Of a stretch of DNA of 64,000 nt, positions 46,006 to 55,436 are shown in pieces (within the stretch, counting starts at the first letter, position 1; the number at the start of each line of letters is the position of its first letter). The DNA comes from Cyclobacterium qasimii M12-11B (GTDB lineage: Bacteria; Bacteroidota; Bacteroidia; Cytophagales; Cyclobacteriaceae). The stretch covers positions 1 to 64,000 of the forward strand of contig NZ_ATNM01000137.1 in assembly GCF_000427295.1 (NCBI RefSeq), written 5' to 3'. The notes under the pieces were generated by a model. That model saw nothing but the letters and a program-made list of their open reading frames with translations. It was not told the origin of the DNA and made no database searches. The translations under genes were made by a program, and so were the position numbers.

Positions 46006-46110
46006 CTTAATTTTATTTTGGGTAAAGGTTTTGGAAGTTATTGGAGTCCTAACCAGGGATCCCATTGCTTTATTCGAACTAAATTTAGCTTAAATTCTAA
46101 AAAAGAAAAA

Positions 46111-46137
46111 TAGCCTCCCGTAATAATTGGGAGGCTA
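46111..46137 (-). terminator. Terminator of the second SusC/SusD pair
   Basis: TAGCCTCCC (46111-46119) pairs perfectly with GGGAGGCTA (46129-46137) across a 9-nt loop. On the minus strand a UUUUUCUUUUUU tract follows. It lies 16 bp past the SusD stop codon. Confidence 0.88.
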
Positions 46138-46152
46138 CCGTATTCTTTAAAT

Positions 46153-47790
46153 TTAATACCCAGGATTTTGCTTGAATTCAGCGGGATTACTCGCCCTATC
46201 TATTTGCGTCTGTGGTATGGGTCTCACCAGGTGCATTTCCTTGATATTGGGGCTCGCATCCAGGTTGTATTCTTTAACCCTTTCCAATAGCGTACCCGTT
46301 CTTTTTAGATCGTACCATCTATGCTTCTCTCCTACCAATTCTCTGGCCCTTTCTTCCAAAATAAAATCCAGGTCAATATCCGAAGCATCAACTAGCATTT
46401 GAGCTTCCATTCCAGGAATAGCAGCACGTGACCTCAATACATTCATATAAGTAGCAGCTGCATTGGCATCTCCCTGGCGCCATGCTGCTTCACTTGCTAT
46501 CAAATACATTTCAGCAAGCCTAACTACCGGGAAATCCCTACGTCCAGCTGTTTCGTTTGTACTCGGGCGCAAAGGATCCAGAAATTTTAACAAAGAGGGA
46601 TAATTTCTTCGCTGGTTGGTACCAATTTCCTGGTAGGCATTTACATCACCTATCCAGTTTCCTTTGTAATCAATGATCCAGTAAGGTGCTGCTTGTTTCA
46701 CTTCATCTGCTACAGGTTCCATGACTATATGTATGGCAGTGTCACCAGGATTGACTTGCTGTCCATTTATTTCACCAGGAATATTTGCATACCACACTGT
46801 TTTAAAAGAGCCATTCCAACGCGCATCTACTTCCCTGTCATAAAGACTGAATAAATAATTGGTTGGCAAAAATCGCTGAAAAGGCCGGCCATTTTCTGTA
46901 TCTCTAACCATTGCTGGGTTGAAAGTATAGTCAAATATAAAATACAGGTGACCTGAATTGCCCGGACCATTCAATATTGGGTCATCGGTAAATTGTACTG
47001 TCCAAATAAATTCCTTATTGGTGTCATTGTTGACGTCCCAAAGGTCAGCATAGGGTGTAATCAACTCGAAATCATAATTATTGATTACATTGGTTGCGAG
47101 CTTTTCTGCCGCTTCCCAGTTTCCTAACGTCAATTGAACCCTTGCTAGAATGGCTTCAGCAGCCCCTTTAAAAGCCCGCCCAGCATCTGGGGAACTAGTA
47201 GGTAAATTGGCAACCGCAAATTCCAAGTCAGGAAGAATTCCATTGTTATAAATGGTGGTTACCGGAGTCTTGTTTGCTTCTGTCTCCACCCCTTTGGTTT
47301 CTTCAAGTGAAAAGTGAACATCCCCCCACTGCTGCACCAAATGAAAATAATAGAGGGCACGTAAAAACCTTGCTTCAGCTTCAACTTCTTTTCTTCGAGT
47401 TTCAGAAATCCCCTCTACATCAGGAATTTTACTAACCACTGTATTGCACTGGTTTATGCCTACATACAAGGCATTCCATATATTGGTTACCGTAGAACTT
47501 GTACCTAGAAAATTTGAAGAATAATTGTTAATGTCTGGGTTGTTAGCGATCCCTCCAAATCCATTGGTGAAGATATCCGTCCCTGTTACGGTCAGGAAAA
47601 AGCCATCTTGTTGGCCGTAAAAATCTCTAAGGGTTGTATAAGATGCCTTGAGGCCATCTTCAATTCCTCTTTCTGTGGTATAGTAGCCATCAGATGTGGC
47701 CAAACTCAACGGGTCTTCTGTTAAAATTTCGCTACATGCACTCAATACAAAGCCCAGGACGAAACAAATAATTATATTATAGCCTTTCAT
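46153..47790 (-). CDS. SusD-like/RagB nutrient-binding lipoprotein
   Basis: The 545-aa lipoprotein has lipobox LSAC (Cys19). SusD landmarks are GLKASYTTLRDFYGQQDGFF, RRKEVEAEARFLRALYYFHLVQQWGDVHFS, AFKGAAEAILARVQLTLGNW, FPVVRLAEMYLIASEAAW, FILEERARELVGEKHRWYDLKRT and the end RPIPQTQIDRASNPAEFKQNPGY. The N-domain contains DIFTNGFGGIANNPDINNY, typical for pairs serving plant or algal polysaccharides. It lies 12 bp after its SusC partner. A LacI-type operator lies upstream of that SusC, so this pair is probably under the LacI regulator instead of an ECF sigma. Confidence 0.96.
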   Translation of the reverse strand: MKGYNIIICFVLGFVLSACSEILTEDPLSLATSDGYYTTERGIEDGLKASYTTLRDFYGQQDGFFLTVTGTDIFTNGFGGIANNPDINNYSSNFLGTSSTVTNIWNALYVGINQCNTVVSKIPDVEGISETRRKEVEAEARFLRALYYFHLVQQWGDVHFSLEETKGVETEANKTPVTTIYNNGILPDLEFAVANLPTSSPDAGRAFKGAAEAILARVQLTLGNWEAAEKLATNVINNYDFELITPYADLWDVNNDTNKEFIWTVQFTDDPILNGPGNSGHLYFIFDYTFNPAMVRDTENGRPFQRFLPTNYLFSLYDREVDARWNGSFKTVWYANIPGEINGQQVNPGDTAIHIVMEPVADEVKQAAPYWIIDYKGNWIGDVNAYQEIGTNQRRNYPSLLKFLDPLRPSTNETAGRRDFPVVRLAEMYLIASEAAWRQGDANAAATYMNVLRSRAAIPGMEAQMLVDASDIDLDFILEERARELVGEKHRWYDLKRTGTLLERVKEYNLDASPNIKEMHLVRPIPQTQIDRASNPAEFKQNPGY

Positions 47791-47802
47791 GTTATCGACA
47801 GG

Positions 47803-50800
47803 TTAAAATTTCAAATTAATTCCAAAAATATAAGAAGCGGTAGTAAGCGGGCTTCCACCACCGACACTGCCATTTGATGTTTCAGGATCCACTGTAGAAT
47901 AGGGAGAGAAAATAAATGCATTATTGACAGTAGAATAGATTCTGGCAGACGTTAAGCCTAATTTCTGAATCAGTCCTGCATTAATATTATATCCCAAAGC
48001 TATATTTCTGATTTTAATATAAGAACCATCAAAATAGCGAACCGCATCTGAATACAAAGGCGCCTCACCGGCATTGGGTCTTGGGATGGCATTTGTAGGA
48101 TTATCCACAGTCCAGTAATCCATTGTTATGGCATTGAGCCTACCTTGCCAATTGTTACCTCCAAGGTTATGGTAACCGCTGTTTAGCATTTGTCCCATGC
48201 GCGCATGAACCAATACCGATAAATCAAAACCTTTATAGCTAAGCCTATTTGTCAGGCCACCGGACCAACTTGGAACCGTTGATCCTAAAACTTTTCTATC
48301 TTCTGAATTGATATTTCCATCAGGTTGCTTGGTGAGTTCACCATCAGCTCCTCTACCATTCACATCATTGATACGAATATCACCTGGTAGCTGTCCATTG
48401 TTTGCTGCAAGGTCAGCCTCATTTGTTTGCCATATACCACCTTGTTCAAAACTATAGAACACATTTATCGGCTCACCTATAAACCAGTTGTTTCCCACAT
48501 CATCACTTTCTCCATCAAATAGCTCGGTGATTTGTTCCTTATTGGAAAATACATTCATGTCAACATCCCACTTCAAACCATTTGGTCGATTGATAATATT
48601 GGCATTTAAGGACAATTCCCAACCTGAGTTTCTAGTGCTGCCAATATTTTGAAGTACAGAATTGTAGCCTGAAGTAATTGGCAATAATCTATTTAACAAC
48701 AAGTTGCTCGTATTGGTAATGTAATACTCCAAACTACCGTTGATACGGTCAGCAAACAAACCATAATCAACACCGATATTAATCGTTTTGGAAATTTCCC
48801 ATTTCAGATCCGGATTTGGAATTAAGCTGTTGGCATAACCAAAAGCAGCAGTAGATCCAAACAGATAAGTCGTTCTTTCCAGTCCTCCTAAAGTCTGATA
48901 GGCAGAAATTGCCGTATTGCCTACTTCTCCATATCCTCCCCTAACCTTTAAAAAGGATATTTTAGAGTCTTGCATTAATTCTTCCTCAGACAATATATAT
49001 CCAGCCGAAAAGGCAGGGAAAAATGCCCACTTGTTACCTTCTGCTAGCCTTGAAGAGCCATCTGCTCTACCTGTTAACGTAAATAGAAACTTGTCATCGT
49101 AACGGTAATTGGCCCTTCCCATATAAGAAGTAAGGCCCCATTCACCTAGAGAACTTCCTATCCCAGTAATAGTAGAGGAACTACCCAGATCATAAAACAA
49201 TGATTTCTCTATAGGAATGTCTTGTCCCGAAAGTGAGGAAGTTTCAAACCTACTTGACTGTACTGAAAACAGACCCACCAAGTTAAGAGCATGTTTCCCA
49301 AAGATTTTATCATAAGAAAGGATATTTTCTTGGGTATAAGCAAAATCCATTTGGTTGTTGATGGCCCCTTGATTAATATTTCCATCCAACATCCCTCCAT
49401 AAGTTCCTCTTCTTGATAAGTTAAAGTCAGGTCCATAATTTACCCTGAGTTTTAAATTGTCATTGAATTGATATTCGGCGTAAAGATTGGCAAAAATCCT
49501 ATGTCCTCTTGTCTCATCTACATACTGGTTAGGTTGATAATTCAATAAGGGATTGGAAAGCAAGCCTTCTCTTGGATTTGGAAACGCAAGGAAATTACCC
49601 TCTTCATCTGTTGGACCTACCAGTGGAGAATATCCAATGGAGTTCGAAAAGGGTGTACTCGCCATTTGGTTTCTTTCACTTAAACTAACGGTAGCACTCA
49701 ATCCTAATTTAAGTTTTTCAGTAAGCTTGGATTCGAGGTTTACACGAACCGCTGTTCTTTCAAAATCAGTTCCAGGGATGTAACCGTCTTCCTTAAAAAA
49801 AGAGCCTGAAACGTAATAATTGATTTTATCGGTTCCTCCACTGACAGAAACCTGATGGTCTTGCTGGCTACCAGTCTGCAAGGCCAAATCGAGCCAATTA
49901 GTGAACCTACCCGCTTGAAGGTTTTCTATTTCAAGAGGAGCTAGAAAATTACCATCGAAGGATGGATCATCTCCATCATGCCCCCTGGCAATCCGGGAAT
50001 AAGCAGCAAAAGCGTCCCCATCCATAAGGTTAAGGTTTTCAATAGGCTGTTTCACCCCATAATAGCCATCATAGCTAATAACCGCTTTACCAGTTTTACC
50101 TCTTTTGGTGGTAATTAAAACAACTCCATTGGCCCCTCGGGAACCATAAATGGCTACTGAGCTCGCATCTTTTAAGACCTCCATTGATTCTATATCATTG
50201 GGGTTAAAATCATTGATATTTGCATTGGTAGGAATACCATCAATTACATAAAGTGGCTCATTACTGGCGTTTATAGATCGATTTCCACGGATCCTGATTT
50301 GTACAGGTGATCCAGGAGAGCCATTGGCTCTAACTATATCAACACCTGCAAGCCTTCCTTGTGATTGCTCCAGGAAATTACCGGCAGGCGTTTCTTTGAG
50401 GTCTTCGCTTGTTACAGAGGAAATGGCCCCTGTCAAATCACTTTTACGCTGGGTACCATACCCCACAACGACTACTTCTTCAAGTGAAGAGGTGTCTTCC
50501 TGCAAGGAAATGTTTAAAGTGGTTTGATTGCCTACGGTTACTTCGGTAGATTGAAAGCCAATGAAGGAAACCCTTATAACCTGTCCTGAAGTAGCATCAA
50601 TATTAAATTTCCCATCAATATCGGTAACGGTTCCTGTAGTCGTGCCCACTACCACAACGGTAGCACCTGGGATGGGTAAATTATTCTGATCTACCACTGT
50701 GCCACTAATTGCAGCGGGGAGTTTGTTAGTAGGATTGCTCTTTTCAATTTCCGAATGGAAAGTGAAAGGAGAATTTGCTGTATTTGCCCTTCCCTGTGTA

Positions 50801-50871
50801 TAGGTGCAAAATAGCAGCATAGAAAATGCCACCAGCCTAACCAGCCGGTTTGTTGTAAAGTTTGTTATCAT
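47803..50871 (-). CDS. SusC-like TonB-dependent glycan transporter without STN domain
   Basis: The ORF runs back to a TTG at 50919, but MITNFTTNRLVRLVAFSMLL at 50871 is the better start and gives 1022 aa with a normal signal peptide (about QGRA). A CarboxypepD_reg domain (AISGTVVDQNNLPIPGATVVV), a plug with SLEEVVVVGYGTQRKSDLTG, GVDIVRANGSPGSPVQIRIRG and IYGSRGANGVVLITTKRG, and a barrel ending TTASYIFGINLKF follow. It lacks the STN domain of the other SusC, which implies control by a classical regulator. A 14-bp hairpin sits in the 5' leader and a LacI-like operator about 190 bp upstream. Its SusD partner is 12 bp downstream. Confidence 0.96.
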   Translation of the reverse strand: MITNFTTNRLVRLVAFSMLLFCTYTQGRANTANSPFTFHSEIEKSNPTNKLPAAISGTVVDQNNLPIPGATVVVVGTTTGTVTDIDGKFNIDATSGQVIRVSFIGFQSTEVTVGNQTTLNISLQEDTSSLEEVVVVGYGTQRKSDLTGAISSVTSEDLKETPAGNFLEQSQGRLAGVDIVRANGSPGSPVQIRIRGNRSINASNEPLYVIDGIPTNANINDFNPNDIESMEVLKDASSVAIYGSRGANGVVLITTKRGKTGKAVISYDGYYGVKQPIENLNLMDGDAFAAYSRIARGHDGDDPSFDGNFLAPLEIENLQAGRFTNWLDLALQTGSQQDHQVSVSGGTDKINYYVSGSFFKEDGYIPGTDFERTAVRVNLESKLTEKLKLGLSATVSLSERNQMASTPFSNSIGYSPLVGPTDEEGNFLAFPNPREGLLSNPLLNYQPNQYVDETRGHRIFANLYAEYQFNDNLKLRVNYGPDFNLSRRGTYGGMLDGNINQGAINNQMDFAYTQENILSYDKIFGKHALNLVGLFSVQSSRFETSSLSGQDIPIEKSLFYDLGSSSTITGIGSSLGEWGLTSYMGRANYRYDDKFLFTLTGRADGSSRLAEGNKWAFFPAFSAGYILSEEELMQDSKISFLKVRGGYGEVGNTAISAYQTLGGLERTTYLFGSTAAFGYANSLIPNPDLKWEISKTINIGVDYGLFADRINGSLEYYITNTSNLLLNRLLPITSGYNSVLQNIGSTRNSGWELSLNANIINRPNGLKWDVDMNVFSNKEQITELFDGESDDVGNNWFIGEPINVFYSFEQGGIWQTNEADLAANNGQLPGDIRINDVNGRGADGELTKQPDGNINSEDRKVLGSTVPSWSGGLTNRLSYKGFDLSVLVHARMGQMLNSGYHNLGGNNWQGRLNAITMDYWTVDNPTNAIPRPNAGEAPLYSDAVRYFDGSYIKIRNIALGYNINAGLIQKLGLTSARIYSTVNNAFIFSPYSTVDPETSNGSVGGGSPLTTASYIFGINLKF

Positions 50872-50907
50872 GGGTTTATTGATTAAGGTTATTAAATGAA
50901 TGCTATG

Positions 50908-50946
50908 TTTTACTGCCAAAATCTACATTTATTTTTGGCAGTAAAA
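50908..50946 (-). promoter_or_regulatory. Inverted repeat in the leader of the second SusC gene
   Basis: TTTTACTGCCAAAA (50908-50921) and TTTTGGCAGTAAAA (50933-50946) are perfect complements over 14 bp with an 11-nt loop. The repeat lies 37 bp upstream of the ATG at 50871, so it should be in the mRNA leader or at the promoter. It may be a regulator-binding palindrome or an RNA hairpin. No U-run follows, so it is not a clear terminator. Confidence 0.55.
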
Positions 50947-51056
50947 CCAAAATTTTGATTGCTACATTTTAAGTCAGGATTTAAATATTTAGTTACTTAA
51001 GATAAATTACTGCCCAACAATCTATAAAAAATTACATAATTGTTTTACTTTAAAGA

Positions 51057-51070
51057 TGCAAGCGGTTAAA
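51057..51070. promoter_or_regulatory. LacI-family operator-like site upstream of the second SusC/SusD pair
   Basis: TGCAAGCGGTTAAA matches the LacI/GalR-type palindrome TGnAAnCGnTTnCA at all fixed positions but one. It lies about 190 bp upstream of the SusC ATG. Two more such sites flank the promoter of the LacI gene at 59434. The intergenic stretch 50872-51205 holds no gene. Confidence 0.5.
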
Positions 51071-51205
51071 AAAATTGCATAATTGGAATTAAAAATTCTT
51101 AAACAAAGTCCCTTACTTTTCCAACTGATATTAAGCTGTAAATTAAGTTTCAAAGTTTGCTTTTATTAATTCATCCCACTCCTTGATATTTATATAATAG
51201 TGAAT

Positions 51206-51634
51206 TCATGGCGTCAATTCACTTTTTCTGACGGTTTTTTCAAAGAGGTTTTGACCATCTTCTCCCACCAAACGAAAAACAACCGCCGGATCTTTATCGG
51301 AAGGGAGAAAAGTGAACTCTCCAAAAGCAATTTTTACTTCCTCGCTTTGATTGTCTTCTGGTAAAGTCATTATTGTTTGTTCAACCTCTGGTGAAATGGT
51401 TTTTCCATTAACAATCACTTTATAAGCATATTTTATAGCTGGCTTTAATCCATCAACCTCAACAACTGCCGACAAATCAGTTTCCTCTGTGGTATAGACT
51501 GGTCCGAAAACTAAATTTCCTTCCTCATTATCTATCCTTACCTCAACTTTAGAAGGAGCTAAGGTTCTTACCCAAACTGATGCTCCGTTAGCTTTAATCT
51601 GGCCTGGCATAGGACCTGCAAGGATGCCACGTTT
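51206..51634 (-). pseudogene. PhoD-like N-terminal (Fn3-like) domain remnant
   Basis: The reading frame RGILAGPMPGQIKANGASVWVRT...VVEVDGLKPAIKYAYKVIVNGK...VKIAFGEFTFLP is the N-terminal Fn3-like domain that precedes the catalytic domain in PhoD-type phosphatases. At the point where the metal-binding domain should start (IAFGSC in intact proteins, IAFGE here) it drifts into unrelated residues and ends at SELTP, 51206. Upstream, in frame, an in-frame TAA (51638-51640) separates it from an ATG at 51671-51673, and no signal peptide is visible. It therefore looks like a truncated remnant. The first ATG in the open frame, at 51610, gives 134 aa. It could still be expressed as a small domain protein. 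Confidence 0.5.
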
Positions 51635-51780
51635 TTGTTAATTTATCAGGTCTTTAAAAAACGAGGATTTCATTGAATCAGCGAAGCATCAACCCTAATA
51701 AATATTCAACCTTACCATTTGACATTGATGCCTATTTTTCGAGCGTAGCGGGAATTTTTAAGTCGTATTTTTTGGTCAGG

Positions 51781-52766
51781 CTATTTTCGACTGAAATTTA
51801 TAAATTCTTTATTAAAATTTTCAAAGGTTCGGTCCCCTTCATAAATGGTTACTCTGAATTTGAACTTTGCTTCTTCCCCTGGTTGTAATGTTAAGGTACG
51901 CTTTTCAGGTTGTTCTATATGGCGACCTTTCTGGAAATCAAACTGCCCAATGGGGTTTGCTGCAAAACATCCATAACCTCTTGCATGCCAAAAGGTTGGG
52001 TAATTCGTGCTTTCGGGATGGTGATAAATAGCGATTCCTATTCTTTTGCCATCATTTTCTCCTTCTAGTCTTACCCAGCTTGAACGTTTTCCCCAGATGT
52101 TTTTTTCTGTTCGATCTCCTTCTGCATTCAAGTATTCACCCGTGTTTTGAATTTCGGATTGGTTGGATTTTTCTGCCAGCCAATCTGCTACCCGGACAGC
52201 AAACATCCCCTCTTTGGTGTCTTCAAAAGTTACCGGTAGGTTCAAGGCCTTCAAAACAATGTCAAAATCAAAAATGTACCTGTCTTTTATAAAGGAAAAT
52301 TCCATTTTACGGGTTTCAGAAAGTAGCGCTTTGTGGTCCTTACCTATCCAATGGCTTAAGGTGGTCAAATACCCTTTATTTTTCCCTCCTTCATTTCCAA
52401 CACCTCCATATGTTTGATTTGAGGGGGGATATCATGGAGATTCCAAAAACTGTTGCCATTGACCTCTTCGTTACTTCCATAGGTAAAATAAAGTCCGGTA
52501 TGGTGAGGATGGTCTTTGCTCTCTCCCTTCCTTTCCTCAATTGGAAAACCTCTCGTTACCACTACACCTGAAGGAGATAAAATTGGAAAAAGATAGGGCT
52601 TCAGTAAATTTTCTCCGATTTTATAACTGGTAACCATTTTATCGCCCAGAAATAGGTCGATTTGATCTTCGGTTTGTACAAAGTTTACTTGTTGGGAGAA
52701 GCCCCTTTGTATTGTCAGGGTGCAAACCAACATCACTAATAAAAGAAAATTTTTAGGGTTCATCAT
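51781..52766 (-). pseudogene. DUF6807 (PmoA-like) secreted protein, frameshifted
   Basis: The N-terminal ORF (52365-52766) has a signal peptide (cleavage about GFSQ, 25), LFLGDKMVTSYKIGE, KPYLFPILSPSG and DHPHHTGLYFTYG, the His-rich DUF6807 motif. The C-terminal ORF (51781-52368) continues with SFIKDRYIFDFDIVLKALN, NAEGDRTEKNIWGKRSSWV, IYHHPESTNYPTFWHARGY and the end FKFRVTIYEGDR. Reading breaks in an A5 tract (T5 at 52379-52383). One extra A gives EGKNKGYLTTLSHWIG. The full length is about 328 aa. A second, intact DUF6807 gene lies at 57817. The function of the family is unknown; the members accompany sugar-metabolism genes in Bacteroidota and Planctomycetota. Confidence 0.82.
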
Positions 52767-53167
52767 TTGTACTTTTAAGTATTGAAATTTACGGCCGTCC
52801 CAGTAATTTAAGAAAACAGAATTAAAGTACCTCCTATAGGTAGATAAAGTTTTTTATGGGTTCCGAAAGCTACCCCCAAAAGGTCCAAAACAGGCGCTAT
52901 TGAATGTTTCCCACCCTTCAGATGTGATTTATAGGCTTCGATTCCGCTGACTTCCGCTCTGCTAAGTCACCTTTAAGGAAATTGGAACTGGCCTTTACAT
53001 AAAAAAAGCAATACCCGAAAAAGGTATTGCTTTTTAGAAATCGGCCATATTACTGCCAAAATCGTGTCGTAATCGTTATTTTATGGAGGCTCACTGCCAT
53101 GGTTAGAAACACTTCAACCTGCCTAGGCTTCTTGAGATTTATTAGATAGTCTACAACTGACAAGAAA
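52767..53167. other. Intergenic region with one terminator
   Basis: Apart from the hairpin at 53003-53035 no gene is seen. The word TACTGCCAAAATC, also present in the SusC leader hairpin at 50911-50923, recurs at about 53050-53064 but without its complementary arm. Confidence 0.5.
53003..53035 (-). terminator. Rho-independent terminator after the GDPD gene
   Basis: AAAAAGCAATACC (53003-53015) pairs perfectly over 13 bp with GGTATTGCTTTTT (53023-53035), loop CGAAAAA. A/U tracts on both sides make it usable in both directions. It is 133 bp past the GDPD stop. Confidence 0.85.
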
Positions 53168-54051
53168 CTACCTAATTGGTTTAACAGGTACAATCCCAAA
53201 CTCCTCGGCATGTTCCATTGCTGTTACAATATCATTGACCAAGGGGAATTCTATTCCCAAGTCAAACAATTGTTTAAACATGACAGGATCATCTGTACCG
53301 AAAAAATTGATACCAATGCCTTTTTCATGAAGGCTTTTAACATAATTTTTAAAGTCAGGAGTTACGGGCCCTTTTAATTGAATAAAATCTGCATCCATGG
53401 CAATGGTTCCTTCCACATAGTCTAAAACACCGGATTGCCTTTCCATATTGCAGATCAAAATTTTATCTGAGACTGACCTTGCCCCATTTGCTGCCTCTTC
53501 CTTTACGGCCATTACTGCCTGATGGGTTTTTCCCATTTCCAGAATAACTTCAGCCACTTTTTTACCCAGCTCAAACCCACCTTTCAAATGAACATTTAAC
53601 CATATATTGGCTGGCATCATCTCCAAAACTTCGCTCAAAACAGGTACCTGTGTACCAGAAAAAGATTTGTCTTTCCAACTCCCGGCATCCAGGCTTCTTA
53701 TCACTTTTGAATCCATCATGGCAACTTCTCCACTCCCATTGGTAGTCCTGTCCACAGTACCATCGTGCATAATGATAAGTGCAGAATCCTTGCTAAACTG
53801 AACGTCAAATTCTATCATTTGAGCTCCAGATAAAATGGACTGTTCAAATGCTGGAAGGGTATTTTCAGGGTGACTGGTCATGGCTCCCCTGTGGGCACAA
53901 AAGCCTTTACCAGGCATTTCAATGCTTTGGGCAATGGTGCTTTGAAGAAAGGTTGTGTTCACCAAAAATAATAGAATAATAAGGGCTGGGATAGCTTTTC
54001 CACTAAATGCCTTAAGGGAAATTTTGTTTTATTTGAATGTTGAATGGGCAT
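53168..54051 (-). CDS. Glycerophosphodiester phosphodiesterase (GDPD) family, start probably lost by one-base deletion
   Basis: The open frame begins after a TAA at about 54030 and has no ATG before the catalytic part. A TTG at 53965 gives 265 aa, but the frame continues upstream as SGKAIPALIILLFLVNTTFL, a signal peptide. The ATG at 54051 (MPIQHSNKTK) reaches this frame if one A is added to an A4 run (54022-54025 or 54027-54030). GDPD landmarks are HRGAMTSHPENTLPAFE (catalytic His/Arg), EFDVQFSKD (metal Glu/Asp) and MHDGTVDRTTNGSG. The barrel end strands NIWLNVHLKG and DFIQLKGP follow. It hydrolyses glycerophosphodiesters or related phosphodiesters in the periplasm. Confidence is high for function and low for the start. 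Confidence 0.75.
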
Positions 54052-54262
54052 GTTTTCTTCTGATGAATTTAATCAAATTTCTAATTTGCGATGAATTGAC
54101 AAGGTAATCCCCTTTTTTGAAAATTTCAAAGGATTAGTTCAAGGACTAAACCCTAAAACCAAATTGGTAACAAGGACTTGATAATTATATAAACTTGGTT
54201 TCTAGGGTTTCTACAGCTTTTGTAAAAAGTTGAAATTTCAGAAATGGTTTAATTAGGTTAAG

Positions 54263-55417
54263 TTACCTATCCAATCCTATTTCCAGCCCCCTGAGCTCAG
54301 CCAAACCTTTTAATCTCCCTATTGCAGAATAGCCTGGATTGGTTTGCTTATCGAGGTCATCTAAAAGTTGATGACCATGGTCAGGCCTATAAAGGATAGG
54401 CCTTTTTCGGTTCTTATTCAACTTGATTAGCTGCTGCATAATGGTCACCATGTCTACATCACCATTCAAATGTTCCGCTTCATAAAAGTCTCCCCTATTG
54501 TTCTTTTTAACATTTCTAAGGTGGGCAAAATGCACCCTCTCTCCAATCTTAGCTAGAATTTCAGGTAGGTCGTTGTGTCCGCCGGCACCCAGTGACCCTG
54601 TACAAAAACAGACACCATTGAAAAATTCTGGGACTTTGTCCATAATGTATTTTAAATCCTCAACATTTGAAGCAATTCTGGGCAAACCTAAAATTGGAAA
54701 TGGGGGGTCATCAGGATGAATGGTCATCGTAATCCCTTCCTCTTCACAAGTCTGCTGTATGGACTTAAGAAAGTATACCAGGTTGTCTCTAAGTCCAGCT
54801 TTTCCTATTTCCCTATAGATAGCAATGCTATTTATAAGGTCTTCTTTGGTCATGCTTTTTTCAGTGGGCACTCCCATAAGGATGATATCAGAAAGCTCCT
54901 TTTTCCTTTCTTCAGTCATGTCGGCCCACCTTAGCTTTGCTAATTCGACTACTTCATCGGAATAGTAGGAAAAAGCTTTCTCTCTTTGCAATATATAATG
55001 GTCAAAACTCGCCAAATCTGCCCAATCAAAATAAAGTGCTTTGGCTCCATTCTGTAAGCGATAAGAAAGGTCTGTCCTGGTCCAATCCAAAACAGGCATA
55101 AAATTATAGCATACAAGATTAAGACCGGCTTTCGATAGGTTTCTTAAAGTTGTTTTGTAATTATCCAGGTATTTTTCATTTGCATTGCCCCTTGTTTTAA
55201 TGGCTTCATGAACAGGAACAGACTCAACTATTGACCATTTTAACCCTGCAGCTTCTATCAGCGCCTTCCTTTCTAAAATATCTTCCAGTGGCCATACTTC
55301 TCCATGAGGAATATAATGCAAGGCAGAAACTACATCTGTAGCTCCTGCCTGTAAAATATCCTGAAGACTTACTGAATCATTGGGGCCAAACCAACGCCAG
55401 CTTTGAATTAATGACAT
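54263..55417 (-). CDS. uxuA: Mannonate dehydratase
   Basis: The 384-aa protein converts D-mannonate to 2-keto-3-deoxy-D-gluconate, a step of glucuronate breakdown. Sequence landmarks are QSWRWFGPNDSVSLQDILQ, HYIPHGEVWP, IVESVPVHEAIKTRG, LVCYNFMPVLDWTRT, MTIHPDDPPFPILGLPRI (metal His/Asp), CFCTGSLGAGGHNDLPE, VHFAHLRNVKK and YRPDHGHQLLDD, all typical of UxuA and its metal and substrate sites. It is cytoplasmic, without signal. It is the last gene of the 59070-54263 operon with an exported Gfo/Idh/MocA oxidoreductase, 19 bp upstream. A weak inverted repeat (AAACCCT...AGGGTTT, about 54147-54215) lies beyond its stop. Confidence 0.95.
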   Translation of the reverse strand: MSLIQSWRWFGPNDSVSLQDILQAGATDVVSALHYIPHGEVWPLEDILERKALIEAAGLKWSIVESVPVHEAIKTRGNANEKYLDNYKTTLRNLSKAGLNLVCYNFMPVLDWTRTDLSYRLQNGAKALYFDWADLASFDHYILQREKAFSYYSDEVVELAKLRWADMTEERKKELSDIILMGVPTEKSMTKEDLINSIAIYREIGKAGLRDNLVYFLKSIQQTCEEEGITMTIHPDDPPFPILGLPRIASNVEDLKYIMDKVPEFFNGVCFCTGSLGAGGHNDLPEILAKIGERVHFAHLRNVKKNNRGDFYEAEHLNGDVDMVTIMQQLIKLNKNRKRPILYRPDHGHQLLDDLDKQTNPGYSAIGRLKGLAELRGLEIGLDR

Positions 55418-55436
55418 AAACTCTTAATGCGAAGAT

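Noticed and set aside
50872-50919. TTG start for the second SusC
   Set aside because: The extra residues before MITNFTTNRLVRL do not improve the signal peptide, and an ATG at 50871 gives a normal one.
54144-54217. Terminator after uxuA
   Set aside because: The AAACCCT/AGGGTTT arms are interrupted and far apart, with no U tract, so only weak support exists.
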